Shown: positions 9,068 through 17,663 of the stretch, in pieces | Layout: each line of letters starts with the position of its first letter | How positions within the stretch are numbered: position 1 is the first letter of the stretch | DNA from: Niallia taxi | GTDB taxonomy: Bacteria > Bacillota > Bacilli > Bacillales > Cytobacillaceae | Direction: 5' to 3' | Length of the DNA: 64,000 bases | NCBI RefSeq assembly: GCF_004005475.1 | Contig: NZ_RZTZ01000009.1 | Span: 124,001-188,000, forward strand | Notes under the pieces: generated by a model | The model's input: the letters and a program-made list of their open reading frames with translations, nothing else | The model's database searches: none | What the model was told of the DNA's origin: nothing | Translations under genes and position numbers: made by a program

Positions 9068-9594
9068 GCTATAACTTCCTCCCCAAACGAAAACAAATCG
9101 AATTCTTTAGGAGATAGATCTTCCCTAATAAAATCGATTTGTTTTAAAGTCTCTTTTAATTTTAATTTTTGATTCTTTCTAATTCTCTTCTGAATAATTA
9201 AGGAGTCATTGACCACAGTCAAAAAAATATCTCCTAACACGAATAATCCTCTGGCATCAATCATTTTACAAGAAGGCCTCTTCATTAATTCATTTATCCA
9301 ATCTTGGGAAGTCTTGAATGGATAGTCCAGGATACAATCAATATTAGTTACTTGTGCCCCCAGACATCCTATAGATAAGTTGAATAAATGGTAACCTCCT
9401 GAAATATCTCCGTTAAAATATACCCGGTAACCTTTTAGTAACTCTCTAGATTGATTTTGAAAAGGTTCTATACGAAAGGTACTTCCATCCATATTCCATT
9501 CCAAATCATTTTTCTTTTTTGTAAACCTTAATCCTTTTAATGCATTTTCTAACTCATTGGGTTCCATAGGGACAAAACAAGTAAGTTTGTACAT
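9064..9594 (-). CDS. Hypothetical protein, 176 aa
   Basis: Unrecognised soluble protein; no membrane segment or catalytic motif seen. It has VYFNGDISGGYHLFNLSIG in the middle and a basic KRIRKNQKLKLKETLKQ stretch near the C-terminus. I use the ATG at 9594, which has GGAGAGG 6 nt upstream, rather than the adjacent TTG. First gene of a three-gene unit with a hairpin leader ahead of it. Confidence 0.65.
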   Translation of the reverse strand: MYKLTCFVPMEPNELENALKGLRFTKKKNDLEWNMDGSTFRIEPFQNQSRELLKGYRVYFNGDISGGYHLFNLSIGCLGAQVTNIDCILDYPFKTSQDWINELMKRPSCKMIDARGLFVLGDIFLTVVNDSLIIQKRIRKNQKLKLKETLKQIDFIREDLSPKEFDLFSFGEEVIA

Positions 9595-9631
9595 CAAATT
9601 CCTCTCCTATCTCTTTTTCTTCTTTAAAACA

Positions 9632-9695
9632 CAAAAAGAGCCTTTAGGACAGTCTTTAATAAAGCAAGTTTGCTTAGACTGAACCCAAAGGCTCT
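9632..9695 (-). terminator. Hairpin upstream of the 176-aa gene
   Basis: AGAGCCTTTGGGTTCAGTCT pairs imperfectly with AGACTGTCCTAAAGGCTCT and is followed by TTTTTG on the minus strand, about 40 nt before the start codon and about 100 nt after the preceding stop at 9794. Attenuator or ordinary intergenic terminator. Confidence 0.7.
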
Positions 9696-9793
9696 AAATT
9701 TAGTAAATAACCAAAGAAAAAATAACAAAATGTAAAAAAATCTATAGGTTCATTTTACCTTTTTTATTTACTTGTTTCAATAAGTGTATTTAA

Positions 9794-10114
9794 TTAATGA
9801 ATTGTTGTCTCGATTTCAATTTGTTTAACGAGCTCATAGGCTTTCTTTTCACTAATATTCTCGGAAGAAGCTAGATCATCATAAGTTCCCATTTCCAAAA
9901 CTAATTTATATTCACTTGTAAGTTGTTCTATTGGTGTTTCTGTTAACTTAGCAGCCATGACTTCATCTTCCACGATGGAAGAATTGGAATAGAAAATTTG
10001 TTTGTTTACAGAATAAATCTCGACTAAATTCCCTTCTGAATGGAAATAAGACTTTTTCGTATAGTAATTTACGCTTTGTTCACCATTAATAAGCAAATGA
10101 TTATGTAATAACAT
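9794..10114 (-). CDS. Hypothetical protein, 106 aa
   Basis: Acidic soluble protein, no family recognised. The second half (SEYKLVLEMGTYDDLASSENISEKKAYELVKQIE) is probably helical. AAAGGATTG precedes the ATG. It stands alone between two gene-free stretches on the minus strand. Confidence 0.55.
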   Translation of the reverse strand: MLLHNHLLINGEQSVNYYTKKSYFHSEGNLVEIYSVNKQIFYSNSSIVEDEVMAAKLTETPIEQLTSEYKLVLEMGTYDDLASSENISEKKAYELVKQIEIETTIH

Positions 10115-10333
10115 AGTATCAATCCTTTAATATTTTTATCTTTCGTTTCATTTTCAAGTAGTTTTCAACTCGGTTATAATTTCATTTTAAGGCAGAAAGA
10201 CTATCACTTTGTGTCAATTATGTCAGTATTATATTAAAAAGGAATAAAAATCTTTTACTACATTGTTAAAATTATAATTAATTCTTATATGACTCGTAAA
10301 GCCAATATCCCCAACTGGATAACGGCAGTTTTT

Positions 10334-10648
10334 TTATTTCATTAATTTTCGATATATGAATCGTTGAAGCAATAAAATCAGTACAGTAAATACATAAATA
10401 AATATGTAAGTTATTAAAGAACCCAAGAGTAGAAACAACCCGAATATTGAATAAATTGCATGCCCTGCATTTATAATTGAAAAGTATTCATTGCTATAAG
10501 TAGTAAGATCATTTATTAAAAATACAATAGTAGGAAAAAGAGCCAATAAAAATACAAAAATAAAATTTTGTTTTAAAGTCATGATTTCTTTTTTTAATAT
10601 CAAATAGTTCACTAGTATAGTAAGAAAAATATTTATGAGTAATACCAT
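10334..10648 (-). CDS. Small membrane protein, 104 aa
   Basis: Three predicted membrane segments: about residues 2-20, 28-46 and 68-95, with a basic C-terminus (QRFIYRKLMK). No family recognised. The ribosome binding site is weak (AAAGGA about 12 nt upstream), so the exact start is uncertain. It is flanked by gene-free DNA with the palindromic TTATAA repeats upstream. Confidence 0.5.
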   Translation of the reverse strand: MVLLINIFLTILVNYLILKKEIMTLKQNFIFVFLLALFPTIVFLINDLTTYSNEYFSIINAGHAIYSIFGLFLLLGSLITYIFIYVFTVLILLLQRFIYRKLMK

Positions 10649-10736
10649 TATTCTATTTTTTCCTTTCTAATCAAAATGGAGAATTAATCTTAATTATTTT
10701 AGATTTTACTATCCTTTGAATTCTTTTTACTATGAC

Positions 10737-10763
10737 TTATAAGTTATAACTTATAACTTATAA
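10737..10763. repeat. TTATAA palindrome/tandem repeat, operator candidate
   Basis: Overlapping copies of TTATAACTTATAA with an inverted TTATAAGTTATAA half. A 27-bp AT-only palindromic block upstream of both the 104-aa membrane gene (minus) and the putative plus-strand transcript; it fits a repressor-binding site but no cognate protein is known. Confidence 0.5.
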
Positions 10764-10802
10764 TCAGATAATAATTTATAAATATGGGATAATTATACTA
10801 TA

Positions 10803-10966
10803 AAACAAACTTCTGGGATATGTGTTGGTTATCAACCTATTTATTGATCTTAGATAAATAGGTAAGGCAATCTATAAGAATAGTAGCAGATACCCCATTC
10901 CGCTAATCGAAATGTAGGAGCTAAAGCAATTAACCCACCAGCATTTGCTGGCGGGTTTTATTTTTT
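10803..10966 (+). ncRNA. Candidate small RNA ending in a strong terminator
   Basis: A TATACT element, then a 10-bp stem (ACCTATTTAT/ATAAATAGGT at 10835-10863), about 68 nt of unpaired sequence, and the terminator AACCCACCAGCA/TGCTGGCGGGTT followed by TTTTATTTTTT. No plus-strand gene exists upstream that would need this terminator. No known RNA family was recognised, and no good -35 box is seen. Confidence 0.35.
10932..10966 (+). terminator. Strong intrinsic terminator
   Basis: 12-bp GC-rich stem (one G-U/A mismatch) with a two-base centre and a long T-rich tail on the plus strand. On the minus strand it lies just after the 72-aa gene but has only a weak T tail there. Confidence 0.8.
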
Positions 10967-10967
10967 A

Positions 10968-11186
10968 TTACATATTATTGATTAATCCTTGTATAGCTGC
11001 TTGTACAAATCCTTGTACATCTTCTTTAAGCAAGTATTCTATTACTGCCCCTAACAACATCTCTCCTAATCCAATCAATAGTTTTTCAACTAATTTTCCT
11101 GGCATTCTCCAGTTCACCTTTAATTTGATCCCTAATTCAGTAACCTCTTTTGTTTTTGTAAAATTAAAATCTAATTCTGTTTTCAT
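10968..11186 (-). CDS. Hypothetical protein, 72 aa
   Basis: Short amphipathic protein: basic N-terminal half (MKTELDFNFTKTKEVTELGIKLKVNW) and a helical hydrophobic C-terminal half (EKLLIGLGEMLLGAVIEYLL). AAAGGAG lies 9 nt upstream of the ATG. An overlapping plus-strand frame lacks any ribosome binding site. No family recognised. Confidence 0.55.
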   Translation of the reverse strand: MKTELDFNFTKTKEVTELGIKLKVNWRMPGKLVEKLLIGLGEMLLGAVIEYLLKEDVQGFVQAAIQGLINNM

Positions 11187-11423
11187 CTACAAGTTCTCCT
11201 TTTAGTAATTTATTAATAGATTTGATTTTCACTCTAGTAACGGGGAATCTGCTTATTTATGACGCTAGATTCCCTGGATTTTTTGTTTATGCTAATTTCA
11301 CTGTTAACTTCCTTCTTGCAAACCTTAAACAGTAAACACTCTGTTTTCAGACATTCATTTACTAAAGAGCAACAAAAAAAGAGCTGATTTAAAATCAACT
11401 CTTCTCCTCTCTCATATATGTTG
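11187..11423. other. Gene-free stretch with two hairpins
   Basis: Contains a perfect stem GGGAATCT/AGATTCCC at 11243-11274 without a U-run, one GTAAAC box near 11331, and a minus-strand terminator-like hairpin at 11366-11403. No ORF with a ribosome binding site seen. Confidence 0.5.
11366..11403 (-). terminator. Intrinsic terminator-like hairpin
   Basis: Minus strand AAGAGTTGATTT paired with AAATCAGCTCTT (one G-U pair), then TTTTTTG. It would terminate minus-strand transcription from the region of the doubtful 77-aa ORF, or attenuate the 72-aa gene. Confidence 0.65.
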
Positions 11424-11657
11424 CTAACTGATCGATTCCATTTTAAGTAACCCCTTCACTATATATAGCAATAGCTTTACTGTTTGTTGCACTTTTTTAG
11501 AGAATTTAAAATATCTCCTTATTAAAGAGGGCTTAAAACCTGTATGTTTTACAGGTATCCACGAGAAGGTTTCACTTTCTATGTGTTTGAAAGGCAAAGA
11601 AATTAACAGGTTTTTCAAAAAAAGTTCCGAAATGTATAATTTTTTTTGTTTTGACAC
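11424..11657 (-). CDS. Doubtful basic ORF, 77 aa
   Basis: Reads as a basic peptide with a GTG start and no visible Shine-Dalgarno sequence. The only support is a terminator-like hairpin just after its stop codon. It occupies the upstream region of the divergent 168-aa gene, where a promoter is expected. I list it as doubtful. Confidence 0.2.
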   Translation of the reverse strand: MSKQKKLYISELFLKNLLISLPFKHIESETFSWIPVKHTGFKPSLIRRYFKFSKKVQQTVKLLLYIVKGLLKMESIS

Positions 11658-11697
11658 AAAGATATTTAATAAAAAGTAAACAGAAAGGAGAATTTAG

Positions 11698-12204
11698 ATG
11701 ACAAAAGAACCAGCCAGCTACAGGATAAGACCTAAGTTAAAGAAGGAAATCGATTCTTATCTCTCTCTGTTGAAGGCCCAAGGACATATCGAAGATTACG
11801 GAGAAATGCTTGAAATTTGCTTTCCTCTATTCAAAAGAAGAATGGACATAGAAAAGTTAACAGGGTTTCGAAAAGAAGCAGTTTTATCCGTGGAGAGGGC
11901 TTATGAGACCTCTTGGGATGCTATTAATAGGTTATCCTATGAACATGAAATGGAGATAAAAGCAGTTAAATCTGCGGCAGAATTCGAATCGGAAAGATAC
12001 GAACAACAAATAGACGCTCTCTTGATATATAAAATGAAACATGAGGAATCTGAAAAGATTATTGCCTCTCTAGAAAAAGAATTAGAAAAGGCCCAAACTA
12101 CTATTGAAAAGGATAGAAAGCTTCATTATAAAGAAATGAAAACCTTAGCTTCCTCTAAATTACAACTATTACCCGTTGAAAATGATAATGAATTAGCAAA
12201 TTGA
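11698..12204 (+). CDS. Coiled-coil protein with possible RHH-like N-terminus, 168 aa
   Basis: The first 45 residues (ASYRIRPKLKKEIDSYLSLLKAQG) resemble a short DNA-binding ribbon-helix-helix or plasmid accessory start; residues about 75-155 form a long coiled coil (EEKIIASLEKELEKAQ-like heptads). This architecture suits a small plasmid DNA-binding or scaffolding protein, but the assignment is tentative. GAAAGGAG lies 7 nt before the ATG. The gene is monocistronic, ends at a terminator, and is followed by repeated GTTTAC boxes that also occur just before its start. Confidence 0.65.
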   Translation: MTKEPASYRIRPKLKKEIDSYLSLLKAQGHIEDYGEMLEICFPLFKRRMDIEKLTGFRKEAVLSVERAYETSWDAINRLSYEHEMEIKAVKSAAEFESERYEQQIDALLIYKMKHEESEKIIASLEKELEKAQTTIEKDRKLHYKEMKTLASSKLQLLPVENDNELAN

Positions 12205-12235
12205 CACATCCTACATCCTTTAGATGTGTTTTTTC
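12204..12235 (+). terminator. Intrinsic terminator after the 168-aa gene
   Basis: ACACATC/GATGTGT stem with a 12-nt loop, then TTTTTT; it starts at the stop codon. Confidence 0.7.
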
Positions 12236-12272
12236 GTTTACATGTTTACGTGTTTACTGTTTACGTGTAAAC
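12236..12272. repeat. Tandem GTTTAC boxes
   Basis: Four direct copies of GTTTAC at 7-8 bp spacing followed by an inverted copy (GTAAAC), in 37 bp. Single GTAAAC boxes also occur near 11331 and 11682, the latter just upstream of the 168-aa gene. Possible binding array for the neighbouring protein. Confidence 0.55.
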
Positions 12273-12282
12273 ATAATAAAAG

Positions 12283-12317
12283 AAAAACCTTCTGTCAAAA
12301 ACAGAAGGTTTCCTTTT
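12283..12317 (-). terminator. Intrinsic terminator of the PKD surface-protein gene
   Basis: ACCTTCTG/CAGAAGGT stem extended by A/T pairs on both sides, directly after the minus-strand stop; U-rich on both strands, so probably bidirectional. Confidence 0.8.
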
Positions 12318-15300
12318 AATACACTCTATGATATTTGTAAACTTTTAAAACATCATCTATTATCTCAATGTCAACAGTATCTTGCTTGATGACTCCATTG
12401 GTATACTTAACCTCAAAATCAAACTGAGCGGGACCTTTCTTTAAATTGGTTGGATACTCTTGATGCTTTTCATCGTAGATGAAACCATCATATAGAACAT
12501 CCGATAATGAAGATAAGGTCTTTGTAATCTTAACAGGAGTGTTATCGGTTTGTTCCGCTATAAGTGTTGTTTTAACATACTCAATAGGATAACTAGAAAC
12601 ATCTGCCTGCAGGAAAAACTTTTCGCCGCTATAGAATTTATCTAAAGAATGACCTAATTCATTGTGCTTTTCTAACCAATCTTCCGCATGGTTCACATGC
12701 CCAATTATGATTAAAGGTTTGGCGTAAAACCAGGTTTCCACCTCTGTCGTATCATATCTATCGTTCACTTCAACCGATAGATCATACCGACCTTTTTCGC
12801 TTTCTTGTTGTTCATAACATACCGTACTACCAGAGATTACTCCATTTTTCTGGAGGACTAACGATTTTGTCGTATAATTTTTATTAATATAAAGCTTTAC
12901 ATCCATTTTTTGTCCATCAGGGTCTTTCACATCAACACAGATATTTACTGTATCACCTTCAAAAACATCATCAGGATTATACGATAATGTCACTTCAGGT
13001 ACTCTGTTTTTTACCACCAGTGATTTTGTTTTACTAGCTGTTTCCCCACTGTCGTCCTTCACTATTAATCTAATTTTCCACTCTCCGATGGTATCAAATA
13101 CCCTAGAAGGATTTACACCAGTTGAAAAACTATTCCAGGTAAAGGAATTTGGTGCTTGGTATTCCCACTGATATGTTAATGGATCTTTGTCTACATCATT
13201 TGATTGGTTCTTAAATGTAACATTTGTGTTGTTATAGATAGTCGAAGGACTAAACGTGAAATCCGCAACCGGTGGTCGGTTTTTCACTTCGATTGTTTTA
13301 CTAATCGAATCACTTGCGTTACTACTATCTGTAACGGTTAGTTTCACTTTCCAACTTCCTTTTTGATTAAGGACCTTGGTAATATCCTTAACGGTGGAGA
13401 TTTGCGTCCAAGTGGTTTCATTTGGTTTCTGCATTTCCCATTTATACGTAAGGGTATCTCCATCTTCATCACTAGATTTGTTTGTAAACGTAAGATTCGT
13501 GTCATTATAAACGGTTGTTGGATTATAGATATAATCCGCTTTTGGCGGTCTATTTCCAACTGTCACTGTTTTTGTCATCGAATCGCTCGCTTTGTTGTCA
13601 TCCATAACGGTTAAACGAACCTTCCAATCGCCTTTTATCTCAAGAACTTTACTCGTATCTTTCTCCGTCGAAATCTGAGACCATGTAGTTGTGTTTGGTT
13701 TTTGAACCTCCCACTTATAAGTTAGTTTATCCCCATCAACATCTGTTGAGGTATTTTTAAATACTACATTGGTTTCGTTATATATGTCTTGTGGACTGTA
13801 GGTAAAATTAGCAACTGGCGGCCTATTTAATACTTTAACCGTTTGAGTGACACTGTCACTTGCGCCATCCCCATCTGTAACCGTTAAACGAATTTTCCAA
13901 TCTCCTTTTTGAGGGAGTACTCTGCTGGGTTCTTTATCCGTCGAAAAGCTCGTCCAAGTAGTTGTATTCGGTGCTTGATACTCCCATTTATATGTCAAAA
14001 GATCTCCGTCTTTATCCGTTGAAGCATTGGAAGCTTTAACTACCGTATCATTATAAATAGTTTTAGGACTATAAGTAAAGACAGCTGTAGGAGGTCTGTT
14101 TCCTACATTTATAGTCTTGGTTACATTATCACTAGCTCCCGTTACATCTGTGACAGTTAGGCGCACTTTCCAGCTGCCCTTTTTGTTTAAAATACGATTA
14201 GGATCCTTAGATGTCGAGAATTCCGTCCAAGTCGTAGAGTTTGGTTCTTGAGCCTCCCATTTATAGGTGAGCGTGTCCCCATCCTCATCGGTAGATAAGT
14301 TCTGGAAACGAACATTCGTATCATTATAAATGGTGTCAGGGCTGTAGTTGAATTTGGCTACCGGCGGTCTGTTATCTACTGTTAGAGTTTTTGTAACAGA
14401 AGTAGAAGCTTCACCATCATTTACAGTCAAACGGATTTTCCAGTCTCCACGTTCCTCGAACACTTTCCGTGGATCTTTTTCTTTTGATAAGTTATTCCAA
14501 CTGTCCGTTCCCGATTTTTGATATTCCCAAGTATAAGAAAGTGTATCTTTATCTAAATCATTCGATTTGTTGATAAAAGTGACCTCTGTATTGTTATAAA
14601 TGGCTGTAGGATTCCAAGTGAAGTCTGCAACCGGCGGTCTATTTATGACATATAAATAGTGGCGAACGGATACTTCTTCTTCCCCATCCGATACAGTTAG
14701 CTGGAAGGTATAGTTTCCTTTCTCCAAAGTGAATTTATCCGGAGTTTGGTCAGTCGAGAATACTTGGTAATTCGAATCATCTGAACCATAAGGTTTCCTT
14801 TCCCATTTATACGTAAGAGAGTCTCCATCCACGTCACTGGAAGTATTAATGATGCCAATAGAAGTATCATTATAGACGGTGTTACTAGGATCAAAAGAGA
14901 ATTTAGCAACCGGCGGTCTATTTATGACATATAAGTATCTTCTAACCGATGCCTCTTCTTCCCCATCTGAAACGGTCAATTGGAAGGTGTAATCTCCCTT
15001 CTTCATTTTGAAGTTTTCTGGTGTTTTATCCGTTGAAAAGACTTCATAGTTGGAGTCATCCGATCCATAAGGCTTCCTTTCCCATTTATACGTAAGGGAA
15101 TCTCCATCAATGTCAGAAGAAGTATTAACTATTCCTATAGAGGAATCGTTGTATACTGTATTGCTTGGATCAAACGAAAATTTAGCTTCTGGCGGTCTGT
15201 TGTTTACATACAGGTAATGCCTAACGGATGACTCTAATCTCCCATCAGAAACAGTTAGTTGGAAAGTGTATCTTCCTTTAGCCAGTTTAAACGTTTTAGG

Positions 15301-16449
15301 CGTTTTAGATGTAGAGAACACTTCATAGTTCGAATCGTCCGACCCATAAGGTTTCCTCTCCCATTTATAGGTTAATGTATCTCCATCTGGATCAGAAGAG
15401 TCATTTATTAATCCTACAGAGGTATCATTATAGACCGTGTTGCTTGGGTCAAAGGAAAACTTAGCAACTGGTGGTCTATTTGCTTGGAAGTCAAGAATAG
15501 CTTGAGATCCTTGGAAGGTCCAATAGGATGTTTGAGCCCATTTCTTTTTATTTTTATCAACGGGGCTAGTTACGCCATACCAAATTGCAGTTTGTGATTC
15601 TTCATAATCGATTGTAGTGTACTTTTCACCTAAGTTAAAATAACGGTCATCACCTAAGTCTGCAATAACACTAGGTGCTGACTCTCTAGGTTCTTTTCGT
15701 CTTAAAACACCAGTATTATTCATTCTAAGTAAATCTGTATTTTGTCCACTTGATAATGAAAGTTTCCCTCCACTATATTCCTTATCAGTGAAGTCAAATG
15801 GCAGTATTAAAGGAGAATATACAATGTGATCATCAACTCTTTTTACAATAAACAGTTGGTATTTAGAATTTTCATCTTCGGCAAATAGTTCTTCTAAAGG
15901 TAAGTACGCTTGATAATTAACATCTGCGTATCTCATATTACAATCGTCAACATTTTTATTTGTTGAACCAGCAGGACATTCATTCCAAACACCGGACCCT
16001 TGGTTGTTATATTCAAGATCCTCAGTTGCATCAGCTTCCCATTGGATTGTTTTATAAATCTTTACTGAGTTTAAATCACGTTCCCCTGCAACTTTCTTTG
16101 CTGCGATATAAGTATCTTGATTAGTTGAAGTATGTTCTTTATAACCCATTATTACTGACCAACCACTAAAATGAATATAGGGTTGCTTTCCCTTACCGAA
16201 ATCTTTGTTGACTACCTCATATCCGTTCTCAACATACTTATTCATGTAAACATCTGAGATAATTCTTCTACCTGTTGTATTTGGAAACTCTTTATCTCCA
16301 ACAGTGGAATTCCAATTAGTTTTTACTTTTGAAGGTACATTGTAAATATCATCATCCCCTGGAGCTGCATAAGCACTTGGAATAACGAAAAGAAACAAGC
16401 TAAAGAATACTACTAGTGGCATTACATATATGAATCTTAAATATCTCAT
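12316..16449 (-). CDS. Secreted PKD-repeat surface protein, 1377 aa
   Basis: Signal peptide MRYLRFIYVMPLVVFFSLFL with a likely cut after AYA. Residues about 30-320 form a unique N-terminal domain containing Cys residues. Nine PKD-type repeats follow, each starting RPP(V/E/T/K)A(K/D/V/N) and containing DxDGD(T/S)LTYKWE and F(Q/R)LTVSDG; a tenth, divergent repeat begins RVPEVTLSYNP. The C-terminal 150 residues are unique. There is no LPXTG motif and no C-terminal membrane segment, so anchoring must be by another route. Repeats 1-3 are nearly identical to each other. The gene sits beside Tad-like pilus genes but has its own leader hairpin; a pilus-associated or tip adhesin is my inference. Confidence 0.85.
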   Translation of the reverse strand: MRYLRFIYVMPLVVFFSLFLFVIPSAYAAPGDDDIYNVPSKVKTNWNSTVGDKEFPNTTGRRIISDVYMNKYVENGYEVVNKDFGKGKQPYIHFSGWSVIMGYKEHTSTNQDTYIAAKKVAGERDLNSVKIYKTIQWEADATEDLEYNNQGSGVWNECPAGSTNKNVDDCNMRYADVNYQAYLPLEELFAEDENSKYQLFIVKRVDDHIVYSPLILPFDFTDKEYSGGKLSLSSGQNTDLLRMNNTGVLRRKEPRESAPSVIADLGDDRYFNLGEKYTTIDYEESQTAIWYGVTSPVDKNKKKWAQTSYWTFQGSQAILDFQANRPPVAKFSFDPSNTVYNDTSVGLINDSSDPDGDTLTYKWERKPYGSDDSNYEVFSTSKTPKTFKLAKGRYTFQLTVSDGRLESSVRHYLYVNNRPPEAKFSFDPSNTVYNDSSIGIVNTSSDIDGDSLTYKWERKPYGSDDSNYEVFSTDKTPENFKMKKGDYTFQLTVSDGEEEASVRRYLYVINRPPVAKFSFDPSNTVYNDTSIGIINTSSDVDGDSLTYKWERKPYGSDDSNYQVFSTDQTPDKFTLEKGNYTFQLTVSDGEEEVSVRHYLYVINRPPVADFTWNPTAIYNNTEVTFINKSNDLDKDTLSYTWEYQKSGTDSWNNLSKEKDPRKVFEERGDWKIRLTVNDGEASTSVTKTLTVDNRPPVAKFNYSPDTIYNDTNVRFQNLSTDEDGDTLTYKWEAQEPNSTTWTEFSTSKDPNRILNKKGSWKVRLTVTDVTGASDNVTKTINVGNRPPTAVFTYSPKTIYNDTVVKASNASTDKDGDLLTYKWEYQAPNTTTWTSFSTDKEPSRVLPQKGDWKIRLTVTDGDGASDSVTQTVKVLNRPPVANFTYSPQDIYNETNVVFKNTSTDVDGDKLTYKWEVQKPNTTTWSQISTEKDTSKVLEIKGDWKVRLTVMDDNKASDSMTKTVTVGNRPPKADYIYNPTTVYNDTNLTFTNKSSDEDGDTLTYKWEMQKPNETTWTQISTVKDITKVLNQKGSWKVKLTVTDSSNASDSISKTIEVKNRPPVADFTFSPSTIYNNTNVTFKNQSNDVDKDPLTYQWEYQAPNSFTWNSFSTGVNPSRVFDTIGEWKIRLIVKDDSGETASKTKSLVVKNRVPEVTLSYNPDDVFEGDTVNICVDVKDPDGQKMDVKLYINKNYTTKSLVLQKNGVISGSTVCYEQQESEKGRYDLSVEVNDRYDTTEVETWFYAKPLIIIGHVNHAEDWLEKHNELGHSLDKFYSGEKFFLQADVSSYPIEYVKTTLIAEQTDNTPVKITKTLSSLSDVLYDGFIYDEKHQEYPTNLKKGPAQFDFEVKYTNGVIKQDTVDIEIIDDVLKVYKYHRVY

Positions 16450-16531
16450 TTGCCTCCTACTTTCGAAAGGTAGGCTTTTTTAATGGCAGTTGTGTCATTA
16501 AATTTCCTCACTCTCCTAGATTAGATTTAGC

Positions 16532-16600
16532 AAAAAAAAAACAACCCAAGAAACTATAGATAGAGAGACTCTATCTATAATTCTTGGGTTGTTCCCATTA
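16532..16600 (-). promoter_or_regulatory. GGGAACAACCC leader hairpin upstream of the PKD gene
   Basis: Minus strand ACTAATGGGAACAACCCAA, a long stem ending TTGGGTTG, then nine or more T residues, 83 nt before the start codon. The first 19 nt are identical to those of the S1-protein leader at 31.6 kb. It could also terminate the Tad operon, whose last stop is 110 nt upstream. Confidence 0.75.
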
Positions 16601-16702
16601 GTTTTATGTAATTTTGCTATATATTAATTCTATAGCAATTTAACTGTTAAATCAATATATATTTAGCGCAAATTCAACTAGTTCATACATATAACGATAA
16701 CG

Positions 16703-17203
16703 TTAATTATTTTTATATTGATAAACCGCTGCTTGTCTAATCATGGATAGATTACCTTTAAACCAGCGAGGACTTTCGGTAGTCATTACTGCAATAATAG
16801 AGGGACCTTCTATATTTTCTAATATGTGATAATTAGAATTAGAATAAACAAAAGGGTAGCTATCTGTGTTGCTGTCATCAATAAACTCTAAGTCAACAAG
16901 ATAAAGATCTTGTTTGAAAAAGGAGGAATCAGTTGGGTTATAAACATATCCTGCAGTACTCGATAAATCTAGGTTATTTTCCAAACTAGCCTTAAAGTTT
17001 TCCATCGCTTTGTTTTGGTCGAAAACAATCTTACCTTCCGAAAGAGCTTCCTGTTCAACAGCCAAACCTGAATCGTGGACTGCTATTTCGGTAGCGTTTT
17101 TCAGCTGCCTAATGGCGGTTTTATCGGCATCTAAATTAAATTGGATTTGAGTAATTAATGCAAACAGTAATACAAATATGATGGTTCTTAATGTAGTAGC
17201 CAT
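16703..17203 (-). CDS. TadF/TadE-like pilus assembly protein, 166 aa
   Basis: One N-terminal membrane helix (TIIFVLLFALITQIQF) followed by an extracellular domain of about 140 residues with the pattern of pseudopilin-like Tad minor components (ATEIAVHDSGLAVEQEAL right after the helix). Directly downstream of the TadE-like gene (10 bp gap), GGAG 7 nt before the ATG. No prepilin cleavage site seen. Assignment rests on topology and on the surrounding tad genes. Confidence 0.62.
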   Translation of the reverse strand: MATTLRTIIFVLLFALITQIQFNLDADKTAIRQLKNATEIAVHDSGLAVEQEALSEGKIVFDQNKAMENFKASLENNLDLSSTAGYVYNPTDSSFFKQDLYLVDLEFIDDSNTDSYPFVYSNSNYHILENIEGPSIIAVMTTESPRWFKGNLSMIRQAAVYQYKNN

Positions 17204-17213
17204 GAGATTGCTC

Positions 17214-17591
17214 CTAGTTTACATATTCGCTTAAGATTTTAGTATGTTTCGTAATGGTGCTTGGACCTTGGTTGAAAATATCCAATATGAAAATAAAAGT
17301 TCGAGGTACCTGTATACTGGCTTCCATATACTCATTTCTAGGAGTTAATGTTTGAGTAGCTGTTATGTTAATTTTCGATTCATTAAAGTTATAATTTTCA
17401 ACCAATGTTTGTTTCATATCTTCTACAATACTTGGTGAGAATTTACCTTCTATAGATGCTTGCTTAGCCCCTTCAGCAAGTACTACTTCCACAGCCTCAC
17501 GATTAAGACTATCTATATAGGCAAGTATGGGAGCGAACATAATGTTCACCGCAATAAAAATCGTCATCCATTCCGCTAATGCTTTAGCCAT
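17214..17591 (-). CDS. TadE-like minor pilin, 125 aa
   Basis: Starts MAKALAEWMTIFIAVNIMFAPILAY, one membrane helix at the extreme N-terminus, then an external domain (SLNREAVEVVLAEGAKQASIEG). This is the typical layout of TadE-like minor pilus components, though no G/XXXXE prepilin cleavage motif is present. GGGGG-type ribosome binding site upstream. A hairpin separates it from the three mini-pilin-like genes. Confidence 0.6.
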   Translation of the reverse strand: MAKALAEWMTIFIAVNIMFAPILAYIDSLNREAVEVVLAEGAKQASIEGKFSPSIVEDMKQTLVENYNFNESKINITATQTLTPRNEYMEASIQVPRTFIFILDIFNQGPSTITKHTKILSEYVN

Positions 17592-17611
17592 ATCAAAACC
17601 CCCTTATTTTT

Positions 17612-17653
17612 ATAAAAGGAAAGGAGCAATTATAAAATAATAGTTGCTCCTTT
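17612..17653 (-). terminator. Intra-operon hairpin between mini-pilin genes and tadE-like gene
   Basis: AAAGGAGCAA/TTGCTCCTTT stem with a 14-nt loop and TCCTTTT tail on the minus strand, 29 nt before the TadE-like start. A partial terminator here would give more pilin-like than minor-pilin message. Confidence 0.7.
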
Positions 17654-17663
17654 CTTTTATTCT

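Larger units (their letters stand above)
10649..10967. other. Gene-free stretch with palindromes and a plus-strand terminator
   Basis: No convincing ORF. It contains the TTATAAGTTATAAC-type repeat, a TATACT element at 10794-10799, a 10-bp stem at 10835-10863 and a strong plus-strand terminator at 10932-10957. Together these suggest a short transcript (see the ncRNA entry). Confidence 0.6.

Noticed and set aside
10945-11205. Plus-strand 86-codon frame
   Set aside because: Antisense to the 72-aa minus gene, which has a good AAAGGAG site; the plus frame has none.
12201-12389. Plus-strand 62-codon frame
   Set aside because: Runs through a terminator and the GTTTAC array and into the PKD gene end; no site.
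14640-15480. Possible CRISPR-like repeats inside the PKD gene
   Set aside because: The repeats are about 290 bp, coding and in frame; no short direct repeats with unique spacers.
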